This document shows positions 17,398 to 25,497 of a DNA stretch of 58,476 nucleotides, piece by piece. The stretch covers positions 1 to 58,476 of the forward strand of contig JAOTYM010000011.1 of assembly GCA_029861845.1 (NCBI GenBank). Direction: 5' to 3'. The stretch's first letter is position 1. Each line of letters starts with the position of its first letter. This stretch comes from Gammaproteobacteria bacterium (lineage in GTDB: Bacteria > Pseudomonadota > Gammaproteobacteria > Acidiferrobacterales > SPGG2). The notes beneath the pieces are model-generated. The model was not told the DNA's origin, made no database searches, and saw nothing but the letters and a program-made list of their open reading frames with translations. Both the position numbers and the translations under genes were made by a program.

Positions 17398-18483
17398 TTA
17401 GGACTCCACATTACCTATTTCGGTTGTTGCACCGCCGCGCACGCGCAATCGGTAAGTAGTAAAGAGCAGTGCCACCAGCATACAGATCAACGACGCGCCT
17501 TGGATCACATCGGCCAAGAAGACTGGCACGCCGGTTGTTCGAGACATCGTTTCCGCACCAGTTGCGATCGCGGCGAAGAATATCGCGGCCGGGATTACTC
17601 CGAGCGGGTTGAGTCTGGCGAGCATGGCAATAACGATTCCCGTATAGCCGTATCCCGGCGACAGCGAAGCCATGACCTGAAAGTGAAGCCCCGCCACCTC
17701 GCCAACCCCGGCAAGTCCCGCCAAGCCGCCGGAGATGGCTGCCGTTAAGAACACAACTCGCTTAACCGGCAAACCGCCATGCATGGCGGCACGTACGTTT
17801 TCACCGACCGCCCTAATCGCGAAACCGAGAGTAGTGCGCGTCATCAACAGCCAAACCAAGATGGCGGTGATGCCGGCTAACAACACGCCGAGATGCAAAC
17901 GCGTAGGTTGCAGCAAGATAGGAAACTCAGCATCCATGCGAATGTCGGGCGAATCCGGATAGCCGCTGAGTGGGTCCTTCCACGGGCCATCGACCAGCGC
18001 CAACATCAAGTAGAGCATGACGAAATTAAGCATCAGGGTGGCAACCACATCGTCGACCCGATAGCGCAGTTTCAAAACGGCGGGCAAGGTCGCCCAAAGA
18101 CCGCCGGCGACAAAGCCGGCGATAATCATCAGTGGCACCAGCGACCAAACTGGTAAGGCTTCGCGCGCGCCGATAAAGGCGGCGGCCATAGCCCCTGCTA
18201 GCAACTGCCCCTCGGCACCGATGTTCCAGAACTTAGCGCGGAACGCTACTGCCACCGCCAGTCCCGTGAAAACCAACGGCGCCGCTTTGACCAGCGTTTC
18301 AACGAAGTTGAATTTACCACCGAAGGCGCCTTTAAATAGCGCGCCATAGGCCGGCAGTACGCCGGCACCGGCCGCGATGATAAGTCCGCTGCAAAGCACT
18401 AATGTCGCCAGCAACGCCAACACCGGCAGGCTGATATTGAGCCAGGTCGGGGTATGAGCCCGAGGTTCGAGGACTAGTTTCAC
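17398..18483 (-). CDS. ABC transporter permease, nucleoside/BMP type (first permease)
   Basis: 361 aa, multi-pass, BPD_transp_2 family of the kind paired with BMP lipoproteins (NupP/YufP-like). It has FRAKFWNIGAEGQLLAGAM, the family's cytoplasmic loop, and VRAAMHGG later. It lies 17 bp after the ATPase gene and 15 bp before the second permease. Together with the ATPase and the binding protein it makes a complete importer, with nucleosides or free pyrimidine bases the most likely cargo given the following URC genes. Confidence 0.87.
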   Translation of the reverse strand: MKLVLEPRAHTPTWLNISLPVLALLATLVLCSGLIIAAGAGVLPAYGALFKGAFGGKFNFVETLVKAAPLVFTGLAVAVAFRAKFWNIGAEGQLLAGAMAAAFIGAREALPVWSLVPLMIIAGFVAGGLWATLPAVLKLRYRVDDVVATLMLNFVMLYLMLALVDGPWKDPLSGYPDSPDIRMDAEFPILLQPTRLHLGVLLAGITAILVWLLMTRTTLGFAIRAVGENVRAAMHGGLPVKRVVFLTAAISGGLAGLAGVGEVAGLHFQVMASLSPGYGYTGIVIAMLARLNPLGVIPAAIFFAAIATGAETMSRTTGVPVFLADVIQGASLICMLVALLFTTYRLRVRGGATTEIGNVES

Positions 18484-18499
18484 GATACCGCCAGGCCTT

Positions 18500-20032
18500 T
18501 TATGCCGCCTCCGTGGAACCCGCCATAAGCAATCCGATCGCTGTCGGCGTGGTCTCTTTGGTTTCTAGGTCACCAACGATACGGCCTTCATACATCACTA
18601 GAATGCGATCACTGAGCGCGAATAGTTCTTCCAAATCTTCGCTAATAAGAAGGACGCCGCACCCGTTTGCACGCAACTCCAAGAAACGATTATGCACAAA
18701 CTCCACTGCCGCCACGTCGAGTCCGCGTGTAGGTTGTGACGCCACTAGTACCAACGGGTTAAAAGCAAGCTCACGTGCTAGCAATGCCTTTTGTAGGTTG
18801 CCACCTGAGAGCATGCCGGTACGCACGCTTATGCCGGCGCCACGAATATCGAACCTTTCTATCTGCTGCTTGACGAACTGTCGAATCGCTTGACCATTCA
18901 ACCAGCCTAAACGGCTAAAGGGTGACTGATGCACGCGTGGCAACACCATGCTGTCAGAAAGCGGTAAGGTGGTGAGCAACCCATCGCCTATGCGGTCTTC
19001 CGGGACGTAGGCGACGCCGTGTTGTTGCATAATCCTGGGGCTCGCTCGATCCACTAGCACGCTATCGACTTCGATGCGTCCGCTTGACGGCATCAATACG
19101 CCCGCGATTACCTCCGCCAACTCACGCTGTCCGTTTCCGGAAACACCGGCCACCCCGACAATCTCCGCCGCGTGCACATTAAGGCTGACATCATGCAGCT
19201 TCGGTAGATGACCACGTCCGCCATCGACGATTATATTCGCGAGGCGCAGCAGTGCTCGCCCACGCTCGACCGCGGGCTTCGTCAACGGCTGCAATTCGCG
19301 ACCACACATTAGCTCGGCCAGTCGCCGGTGCGTGACGGAATCGTCGTTGGTCACTGTCGCCACCATTTCGCCACGCCGCATAACTGCTACGTGGTGCACG
19401 ATGCTCAATACTTCATGTAGCTTATGGCTTATGAAGATAACGCCAACACCGTCGGCGACCATGGCACGCACGGCTTGGAACAGCCCTTCCGTTTGTTGCG
19501 GCGTCAATACTGACGTTGGCTCATCCAATATCAGAATCTTGGCGCCGCGAAAGAGCGCCTTAACGATCTCGAGGCGTTGTTGCTCTCCGACCGTAAGCTC
19601 TGAGACCTCGCGCGCCGGATCCAGCTCGAGTCCGTAGTGACTACCAATTCGATGTAACCGCTTTCTTGCCGTGGCTTCATCCAATATGCCTCGTCGCCCC
19701 GGTTCCCCCACCATGAGGTTTTCTAGCACACTGTGTCGCGGTACGAGGTGGAAGTGTTGGTGGACCATTCCGATCCCCAAAGCCAACGCATCCGCCGGCG
19801 TGTGATTGGACACGGACCGCCCTTCTATAGCGATGGTGCCAGCATCGGCTTGGTACATGCCGAACAAGATGTTCATCAGCGTAGTTTTGCCGGCACCGTT
19901 TTCGCCCAACAGACCCAGCACCTCGCCACGGAACAATTGCAGGTCTACGGATTTGTTTGCGTGCACGCCACCGAAGTGCTTGTCGATGCCACGCATCTCG
20001 AGTAGCGGGAGCGGAGAATCTGTCATGTTCAT
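18500..20032 (-). CDS. ABC transporter ATPase with two nucleotide-binding domains, nucleoside type
   Basis: About 510 aa with tandem ABC domains, as in NupO/YufO and RbsA. The first domain has Walker A GENGAGKTTL, signature LTVGEQQR and Walker B ILILDEP. The second has GVSGNGQRE in place of a full Walker A, signature LSGGNLQK and LVASQPTRGLD instead of a canonical Walker B. Such a degenerate second site is normal for this subfamily. I place the start at the ATG at 20032; an in-frame GTG at 20083 would add 17 residues and another ATG lies at 20026, none with a clear Shine-Dalgarno. Permeases follow within 17 bp. Confidence 0.88.
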   Translation of the reverse strand: MNMTDSPLPLLEMRGIDKHFGGVHANKSVDLQLFRGEVLGLLGENGAGKTTLMNILFGMYQADAGTIAIEGRSVSNHTPADALALGIGMVHQHFHLVPRHSVLENLMVGEPGRRGILDEATARKRLHRIGSHYGLELDPAREVSELTVGEQQRLEIVKALFRGAKILILDEPTSVLTPQQTEGLFQAVRAMVADGVGVIFISHKLHEVLSIVHHVAVMRRGEMVATVTNDDSVTHRRLAELMCGRELQPLTKPAVERGRALLRLANIIVDGGRGHLPKLHDVSLNVHAAEIVGVAGVSGNGQRELAEVIAGVLMPSSGRIEVDSVLVDRASPRIMQQHGVAYVPEDRIGDGLLTTLPLSDSMVLPRVHQSPFSRLGWLNGQAIRQFVKQQIERFDIRGAGISVRTGMLSGGNLQKALLARELAFNPLVLVASQPTRGLDVAAVEFVHNRFLELRANGCGVLLISEDLEELFALSDRILVMYEGRIVGDLETKETTPTAIGLLMAGSTEAA

Positions 20033-20137
20033 GTTGGCGCGACCCGGTCTCGAGTCTGATCCCGATACGCTAGACTGTTCCACATAGGATCGAGGCGCCT
20101 CGTGCGGGGCGCCCTGAATTAGATGCGCGTTTGCTGA

Positions 20138-21145
20138 CTACTCGGACTTGGGCGCGCTTTCATCGATCGGAACGCGGAAAGTTCCGTCCAATATCTCTTC
20201 TTTGCGCTTGGCAACCAAATCCTTTACCTCGCTCGGGAGTTTGCTATCCCACTTATGATAGGGCGCGAGAAAAGACCCACTCTTACCCATAAAGGAGAAT
20301 TGCCCGAAGTCCTGGGATGTGAAGACACCGGCCTTTACCTGATTCACGACTTGCTTGACGGTCGGGTACATATCCCAAACCACACTCGTCACCACAGTGC
20401 CAGGGCCGAGCTCATATTGATCCGACATATTGCCGATGGCAGGGATTCCCTTTTCGGTAGCTGCTTCGATGACACCAAAACGCTCAGCATAAATAACATC
20501 TACCCCTTGCTCGATCTGTGCGAGCGCCGCCTCCTTGGCCTTCGGTGGATCAAAGAACGATCCGATGAAAGAGAACTTACACTTCACGGCCGGGTTTACT
20601 TCCTTAGCACCAGTGCAAAACGCATTGCACAGCCGGTTCACCTCGGGAATAGTCATCGCCGCTACCGCGCCGACCTTGTTCTTCTTGGTCATCTTGCCCG
20701 CGATCATACCCGCGAGATAGGCAGGTTCATGGATCCAGTTATCGAACACCGCAAAGTTGGGCTCAGCCGGCCCAATCCCCGAACCGAAAGTGAACGCGGT
20801 CTTGGGGTAAGACTTGGCAACGCGCCGTGCGATACGCTCGGCGCCGAATGCATCACCCATGATGAGATCATAACCACCCTCGGCGTACTCACGCATGACC
20901 CGCGCGAAGTCGGCTGACTTCACACTCTCCGACCAGGTGTATTCGATGCCGAGCTCTTTCTCCGCCTGTTTCAATGCTACGTGAATCTGATTCACCCATG
21001 GCTCCTCGATAGGCGTTTCAAACACAGCCGCCACACGCAGCTTTTTCCCAGCCATAGCGTCCGTAACAATGAGACCAAACATTGCCACTGCGACAAATAA
21101 CGTAGCCGTCGCACGGAATGCAAAATTCAAGCTTGTTTTTTTCAT
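20138..21145 (-). CDS. BMP-family solute-binding protein (nucleoside/pyrimidine importer)
   Basis: 335 aa, exported: a basic start, a hydrophobic run around FVAVAMFGLIV and an Ala-x-Ala type site before KKLRVAAVFE. No lipobox Cys at the cleavage point, so it is likely a soluble periplasmic protein rather than a lipoprotein. BMP/Med-type features include EGGYDLIMGDAFG, FAVFDNWIHEPAYLAG and VDVIYAERFG. It is the first gene of the transporter/URC series; AGGAGGA precedes the ATG. A leader of about 85 nt with an inverted repeat suggests regulation by substrate. Confidence 0.88.
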   Translation of the reverse strand: MKKTSLNFAFRATATLFVAVAMFGLIVTDAMAGKKLRVAAVFETPIEEPWVNQIHVALKQAEKELGIEYTWSESVKSADFARVMREYAEGGYDLIMGDAFGAERIARRVAKSYPKTAFTFGSGIGPAEPNFAVFDNWIHEPAYLAGMIAGKMTKKNKVGAVAAMTIPEVNRLCNAFCTGAKEVNPAVKCKFSFIGSFFDPPKAKEAALAQIEQGVDVIYAERFGVIEAATEKGIPAIGNMSDQYELGPGTVVTSVVWDMYPTVKQVVNQVKAGVFTSQDFGQFSFMGKSGSFLAPYHKWDSKLPSEVKDLVAKRKEEILDGTFRVPIDESAPKSE

Positions 21146-21168
21146 TCAGTTCCTCCTCCAACGAAGGT

Positions 21169-21196
21169 CGACACATGACGCATTGACATGGTGTCG
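21169..21196. promoter_or_regulatory. Inverted repeat in the leader of the BMP/URC operon
   Basis: CGACACATG and CATGGTGTCG form an imperfect inverted repeat of 9-10 bp arms between the predicted promoter and the ribosome binding site of the binding-protein gene. It could be an operator or an mRNA hairpin. No regulator gene is present in the cluster. Confidence 0.4.
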
Positions 21197-21230
21197 CGCC
21201 TCTCAAACTGCCCGCGAGAGGTGCGATCAC

Positions 21231-21260
21231 AGTATACGAAAAGACCCTCGGCCGATCCAA
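21231..21260 (-). promoter_or_regulatory. Possible promoter of the BMP/URC operon (TTGGAT-N18-TATACT)
   Basis: On the minus strand TATACT (21231-21236) lies 18 bp after TTGGAT (21255-21260). The -10 is good and the -35 weak, which would fit an activated promoter. It is the best match in the 140 bp between the hydratase gene end and the binding-protein start. Confidence 0.35.
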
Positions 21261-21284
21261 TTCCCCACGACGTGGCCCGAGGTC

Positions 21285-22043
21285 TCAGAAATCTTTCAGC
21301 CTTTTAGTTGTTTCCGGGTCGAGAAAACCAGCAATCGTCGCCTCCGTTTCCAGCCGCAACGCGATCTTTAGGTCGCTGGCGGCACACTGGTTGAGCACGC
21401 GCTTCATCGCTCGCACCGACAATGGTGGCAGATCGCTCAGTTTGGCGGCGACAGCATGCGCCTCATCCATTAGCCGGTCATCGCTCACTACCCGCCAGGC
21501 GACTCCAAGCTCATGCAGTTTGGCGGCATCATAGCGTTCGCCGAGAAACAGCATTTCTCGCGCCGTGTTAAGCCCGACCAATGCCGGCAGAAGCGATGTC
21601 ACCGCCCCGGTGACAAATAGGTTAAGCGATAACTCGGGAAAGAAACCCTTGGCGCTTTCGGCCCAGATGGGGAAATCGCAATTGATTGCCCACTCAAACC
21701 CGCCGCCAACCGCCCACCCGTTGATCGCGCCGACGACTGGTTTGCTGCCGAAGACGATTGCATGTGTTGCGCGTTGGATAGCATCGACGAGATCGCGGGC
21801 CTCGACCTCGGTTTCGGGATGCACATGTTCGTGCCGGTCATCACCGGCACAAAACGCCCTGCCTGCGCCGGTGAAGATGATCGCCCGCGTCATGTCGTCC
21901 GCATTGGCATCGTCAAAGGCACGTGCCACATCATGAATAAGTTGGCGGTTCATGGCATTAAGGCTCTTGGGGCGATTAAGCGAAATGGTCCGTACGCCAT
22001 TTCCATCAATCGTGCTTAGAACTGTTTGGTACTGCTCGGTCAT
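21285..22043 (-). CDS. Enoyl-CoA hydratase/isomerase family protein
   Basis: 252 aa crotonase-fold enzyme, normal length. The oxyanion-hole segments are GRAFCAGDD and GWAVGGGFEWA. Both acid/base glutamates used by true hydratases have counterparts (Glu in GGFEW and Glu in FFPELSLNL), so hydration/dehydration of an enoyl-CoA is plausible. Its start overlaps the stop of the PaaK-like ligase by four bases, so the two proteins probably act in sequence on one acid. Substrate is not readable; 3-hydroxypropionyl/acryloyl-CoA is an idea from context only. Confidence 0.87.
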   Translation of the reverse strand: MTEQYQTVLSTIDGNGVRTISLNRPKSLNAMNRQLIHDVARAFDDANADDMTRAIIFTGAGRAFCAGDDRHEHVHPETEVEARDLVDAIQRATHAIVFGSKPVVGAINGWAVGGGFEWAINCDFPIWAESAKGFFPELSLNLFVTGAVTSLLPALVGLNTAREMLFLGERYDAAKLHELGVAWRVVSDDRLMDEAHAVAAKLSDLPPLSVRAMKRVLNQCAASDLKIALRLETEATIAGFLDPETTKRLKDF

Positions 22044-23353
22044 GTGTATGTCCTTATGACACGTTTCGTTTTCCCCTCGGTTCGCGGCACAGTCTGTGGC
22101 TGAAGAAGGCTTACCCGCGCCGTTGCACCGAGCTGGCTTTTTATTTCACGCTCAACCGCATCAGCCAATGATTGAGCGGATGCGTGCCCTGTCGCTAGCT
22201 CGATCTCGACCGGTAGTACATCGTAGGGTGGCTTGCGATCAAGCACGATGCGATATTCGCCTGACAACTCCGAAAACTGATTGATCACACCGGCAATCAT
22301 GGTTGGAAACATATTTAAGCCGCGCACCACGATCATATCATCGCTGCGGCCGATGACGCGGAAACGCGGGGCATTGCGTCCGCATGGCGCCTTTCCGGTC
22401 CCGGTCAGGCGAATGATATCGCCCGTCCTAAAACGGATGAGCGGCTGGCACTGCTTAGCCAAGTGGGTCAGCACCAGCTCACCTGTCTCGCCTTCCTTCC
22501 ATGGCTTGCGGCTACCGTCTTCCGGGTCGATCAACTCGGCGAACAACACGTCCAATCCAACGAAATGTAAATCGTTGCACATGTCGGTTTGAGCGGCAAA
22601 ATTACATAACACATCGGAAACGCCGTAGTTGGCATTACGGGCAGCAAATCCCCAGGTACCTTCAAGCCGCTGTCGGAAGGCCGGTTCGTCGAGCCCGGGC
22701 TCACCGCCGAATAGACCGAGCTTCAATCCGAGATCCTTGGGACTAATGTCGGGAAATCGGTCTGCAATCACTTTTTCTAGCACAGCGGGATAAGAAGGTG
22801 TGCACGAAATAGCAGTGATACCGAGTTCACGAATTGCACGAATAAGACCCTCGCTACTCCCCACCCCATACGGAACGACTGTGGCACCGGTTTCTTCTAG
22901 GGTCGCATGATCACTGTAACCACCGATCCAGAGTTGGTAGTTGAGGCAATGGACGACACGATGTCCACGGCCAAGCCCGGCCGCTGCCTGCGCCCGCGCA
23001 CCTACCTTTGCCGTCATGATCGCATCCGTCTGGCTCAAAGCGAGATTCATGGCCACGCCGGTTGTGCCAGATGTGCGATGGATGCGCGAAATTTCCTCGG
23101 CAGCGCTTGCCAGGTAGGAACCGAAGGGTGGATTCATTTGCTGGTCTTTACGGATCATTTCCTTGTCCGTAAACGGAATATCTACCAGCCCATCCAAACT
23201 ACTGGCTAGCTGCCGCCCATTGAGATACTCGCGATAGAACGCCGATGATGATTGGACGTACTCTGCCTGATGTGCCCAGCGCGCCTGTTGGAGACGTTTG
23301 ATCTCCGCCAGATCGAGAAAATCCGCGCGCGGTACGATATTGCCAACGTCCAT
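22040..23353 (-). CDS. PaaK-like AMP-forming acyl-CoA ligase
   Basis: About 437 aa ANL-superfamily enzyme of the phenylacetate-CoA ligase type. It has the P-loop IHRTSGTTGVAMNL, the YGVSDVLC region, the A8-type hinge FRVIGRSDDMIVVRGLNMFPTMI and a C-terminal domain with the terminal Lys (EGKTKRVI). It activates a carboxylic acid to its CoA ester. The ATG at 23353 has GAGG nine bases upstream; an in-frame GTG at 23368 is less likely. It is the first gene of a two-gene operon with the crotonase. PaaK relatives usually prefer aromatic acids, so a short aliphatic acid would be atypical. Confidence 0.85.
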   Translation of the reverse strand: MDVGNIVPRADFLDLAEIKRLQQARWAHQAEYVQSSSAFYREYLNGRQLASSLDGLVDIPFTDKEMIRKDQQMNPPFGSYLASAAEEISRIHRTSGTTGVAMNLALSQTDAIMTAKVGARAQAAAGLGRGHRVVHCLNYQLWIGGYSDHATLEETGATVVPYGVGSSEGLIRAIRELGITAISCTPSYPAVLEKVIADRFPDISPKDLGLKLGLFGGEPGLDEPAFRQRLEGTWGFAARNANYGVSDVLCNFAAQTDMCNDLHFVGLDVLFAELIDPEDGSRKPWKEGETGELVLTHLAKQCQPLIRFRTGDIIRLTGTGKAPCGRNAPRFRVIGRSDDMIVVRGLNMFPTMIAGVINQFSELSGEYRIVLDRKPPYDVLPVEIELATGHASAQSLADAVEREIKSQLGATARVSLLQPQTVPRTEGKTKRVIRTYT

Positions 23354-23615
23354 TTTTTCAACCCTCACCTACCTAAGGGTAGGCGCCAAGCCACCTACGA
23401 TCAGGACAGGATAATGTCCCCTCACGAAGTGATCAGCAAGCCGTTCGCTTTCCGGCGATAGCTACACGCAGCGACCTAGAGAAGGGCTGCCCGCTCCTGA
23501 GTGGTGAAGTGCTCAACGTCCCGCCAAACCTGTCCTAAGTATTGACCGCATTGCGATTGACGGCTGCGAACACTGGTTTCAAATCGGAATTAAGTAGCAG
23601 CAGATTAGCTTGTTG

Positions 23616-23834
23616 TCATTCAGCAGTCGCACGCCAGTGTTTGCTGTCATGTGCAAGCAGAGGTTGCTTGCGCACCGGGTGGTCGCGCTCACACTGATCC
23701 AGGTCGGAGACACGGCTCAGCATCATACGAAACATGAAGGCCATGGCGTCGAGCTTGCCGCCAATAGCAAGCCGGGGTTGGGTGAGCGATGGGTCTTTCG
23801 GATAGCCGCGAGCCATCTGCTCCAATGACGGCAT
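23616..23834 (-). CDS. Small hypothetical protein, doubtful
   Basis: 72 aa from ATG at 23834; sequence MPSLEQMARGYPKD then GGKLDAMAFMFRMMLSRVSDLDQ. The composition looks protein-like (helical middle, no long low-complexity), but the Shine-Dalgarno is poor and no family comes to mind. An overlapping plus-strand frame of equal length exists, so one of them is a shadow. It could be a remnant of a larger gene. Confidence 0.3.
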   Translation of the reverse strand: MPSLEQMARGYPKDPSLTQPRLAIGGKLDAMAFMFRMMLSRVSDLDQCERDHPVRKQPLLAHDSKHWRATAE

Positions 23835-23923
23835 GGGACACCCAGACTCCGGCCAACCGCAGACAATTTATATCTTCACTAAATCAGTGACTTATCATCT
23901 TTTCTGAGTTGGGGGCTTGCAAT

Positions 23924-23946
23924 CTGTTATAACTGTTCTATAACAG
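23924..23946. promoter_or_regulatory. Palindrome, probable operator of the GntR/YtrA-type regulator
   Basis: CTGTTATA-N7-TATAACAG, 8-bp perfect arms, about 85-110 bp upstream of the GntR gene start. GTTATAAC is itself a palindrome within it. Size, symmetry and position fit autoregulation by the adjacent YtrA-type repressor. Confidence 0.6.
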
Positions 23947-24032
23947 AAGAACATGAGACAATTTAGCGGTATAGGCCAGACCGAACGGGCGTAAATGAAT
24001 CTAGCGATCTCCACGGCAACTTGCTCTGGGCA

Positions 24033-24446
24033 ATGGAGACGGCGGTGCTGATCTCCCTCGACGAACGGGACCCCCGGCCGATCTATGCCCAGCTCGTCGC
24101 ACAGATAAAAGAGCAGATCGCCACCGGAGCCCTGCTTCCAGATGCCGAGCTACCGTCAGTACGGGAGTTAGCCGACAGCCTCGGCATCAATCTGCACACT
24201 GTCCACCGCGCCTACCAGAAGCTCCGGGATGAGGATGTGATCCGCCTCAGACTGGGTCGGCGCGCCAGGGTCGCGAGGCCGCGACGCAAGCCCGCTAATC
24301 GCGAGGAGGTCGAAGCGAAATTGACCGGTCGGCTCGAGGAACTCATCACCGAGGCGACGCATCTGGGACTAACGTCGACTGACTTCAAGACTTTAGTCGG
24401 CCAGCTTTTGAACTCTAGGAAAAAACTGACGAGGAATGAAAAATGA
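24033..24446 (+). CDS. GntR family regulator, YtrA subfamily
   Basis: 137 aa. N-terminal winged helix: PIYAQLVAQIKEQIATGALLPDAELPSVRELADSLGIN-HTVHRAYQKL, the usual GntR signature. The C-terminal part is a short helical dimerisation tail, typical of the YtrA branch, which lacks a large effector domain. The ATG at 24033 is preferred over TTG 24021. Its stop overlaps the start of the next gene by four bases (ATGA), so it is coupled to the DUF1648 membrane protein that it probably regulates through the palindrome upstream. Confidence 0.85.
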   Translation: METAVLISLDERDPRPIYAQLVAQIKEQIATGALLPDAELPSVRELADSLGINLHTVHRAYQKLRDEDVIRLRLGRRARVARPRRKPANREEVEAKLTGRLEELITEATHLGLTSTDFKTLVGQLLNSRKKLTRNEK

Positions 24447-25423
24447 GACTTCATCACCCGCTCTGGACGCACGTGCCAGCCGTCCTCCTCGTTGCAATCA
24501 CGGTGACCGCCTTCTGGCGGGCCTGGCCGTTGCCGGACCCGGCCCCCGTGCACTTTGGCGGCAACGGCCTACCCGATCGATGGGGATCGTCGTGGGAAAT
24601 GCCTATCATTATCTCGTTCGTTTCACTGGCTGCGATTGGCATTTCGCTCGCGGTCGATGAAACCTGGGCACGGAGCGAGCAGCACAAACGCTTTAACTGG
24701 TTTTCCCTCGCCGACGAACTCCTCGTAGCTTTCTTGACTGTAACTAGCCTTCAGTACATAGCGACACTCGAGGACCAGCCTCACATCGTCCGTGTTGACT
24801 GGTGGCAGATGTTCGGGTTTGTGATGGTGGGCGCGATTGCAGCCACCGTACTCGAGATCGCCCGACCTCATCGGTTAGCCGCATCCGTACCAGATCCCAA
24901 AGACACGAACAAGCCCGTCGGACAAATTCGGATTCCGCCGATGGCGGGCAAGAAATGGGCCTACTGGGAGTCGCAAAATCCGCGATACACCCGCTGGCTC
25001 TTTCCCCTGTTTGGCGCCGGACTTCTTGTGCTAGGTATCAGCTCGTGGGGCGACAACCCGTGGGCGCCCCCGCTCGCAATACTGATGGGCGCAACCGTGC
25101 TTCTGACATGCTCGGGGGGATTTCGCACCACTGTCACACCCAGTCGTCTCACGGTGCGCGGAGGCTTGATCGGAATTCCTTTGTTGAAACTCAAGGTCGA
25201 AGATCTCACCGAAGTCGGCGTACACAGTTTTTCACCGCTGGCGGATTTTGGCGGCTATGGTATCCGACGCAATCGCGAGATGATGGCATTCTTTCTCCAA
25301 GGCAATTCCGGTGTGCGGTTGACCACAGCGCAAGGAAAGACCTACCTCCTCGGTTCAGATCAGCCCGAGCGTTTGGCCGCAGTTCTCAGCGCAACCAAAC
25401 ATACGACGTCTGATTCGAGATGA
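24443..25423 (+). CDS. DUF1648-domain membrane protein
   Basis: 326 aa with several membrane helices. The N-terminal LPDPAPVHFGGNGLPDRWGS is the DUF1648 hallmark found in SdpI-like and YtrA-linked proteins. The final 100 residues form a soluble, PH-like segment (FRTTVTPSRLTVRGG, then IGIPLLKLKVEDLTEVGV) common in membrane proteins of this kind. Function is unknown; SdpI relatives give immunity to membrane-active toxins or sense envelope stress. Translationally coupled to the GntR gene. Confidence 0.8.
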   Translation: MRLHHPLWTHVPAVLLVAITVTAFWRAWPLPDPAPVHFGGNGLPDRWGSSWEMPIIISFVSLAAIGISLAVDETWARSEQHKRFNWFSLADELLVAFLTVTSLQYIATLEDQPHIVRVDWWQMFGFVMVGAIAATVLEIARPHRLAASVPDPKDTNKPVGQIRIPPMAGKKWAYWESQNPRYTRWLFPLFGAGLLVLGISSWGDNPWAPPLAILMGATVLLTCSGGFRTTVTPSRLTVRGGLIGIPLLKLKVEDLTEVGVHSFSPLADFGGYGIRRNREMMAFFLQGNSGVRLTTAQGKTYLLGSDQPERLAAVLSATKHTTSDSR

Positions 25424-25497
25424 CACCGACCCGGGTTAATTTCACCTTACATGTTACATGTTTGCCCCAGGCGCGTGACGACCCACATCCGCTGGAA

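Larger units (their letters stand above)
23354..24020. other. Intergenic stretch with one doubtful small ORF and an operator
   Basis: About 670 bp separate the ligase gene from the GntR gene, divergently oriented. CCTACC-TAAG-GGTAGG at 23368-23383 is a short inverted repeat just ahead of the ligase start and may be an operator. One small minus-strand frame (23616-23834) is listed separately. The only strong signal is the palindrome at 23924-23946. Confidence 0.5.
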
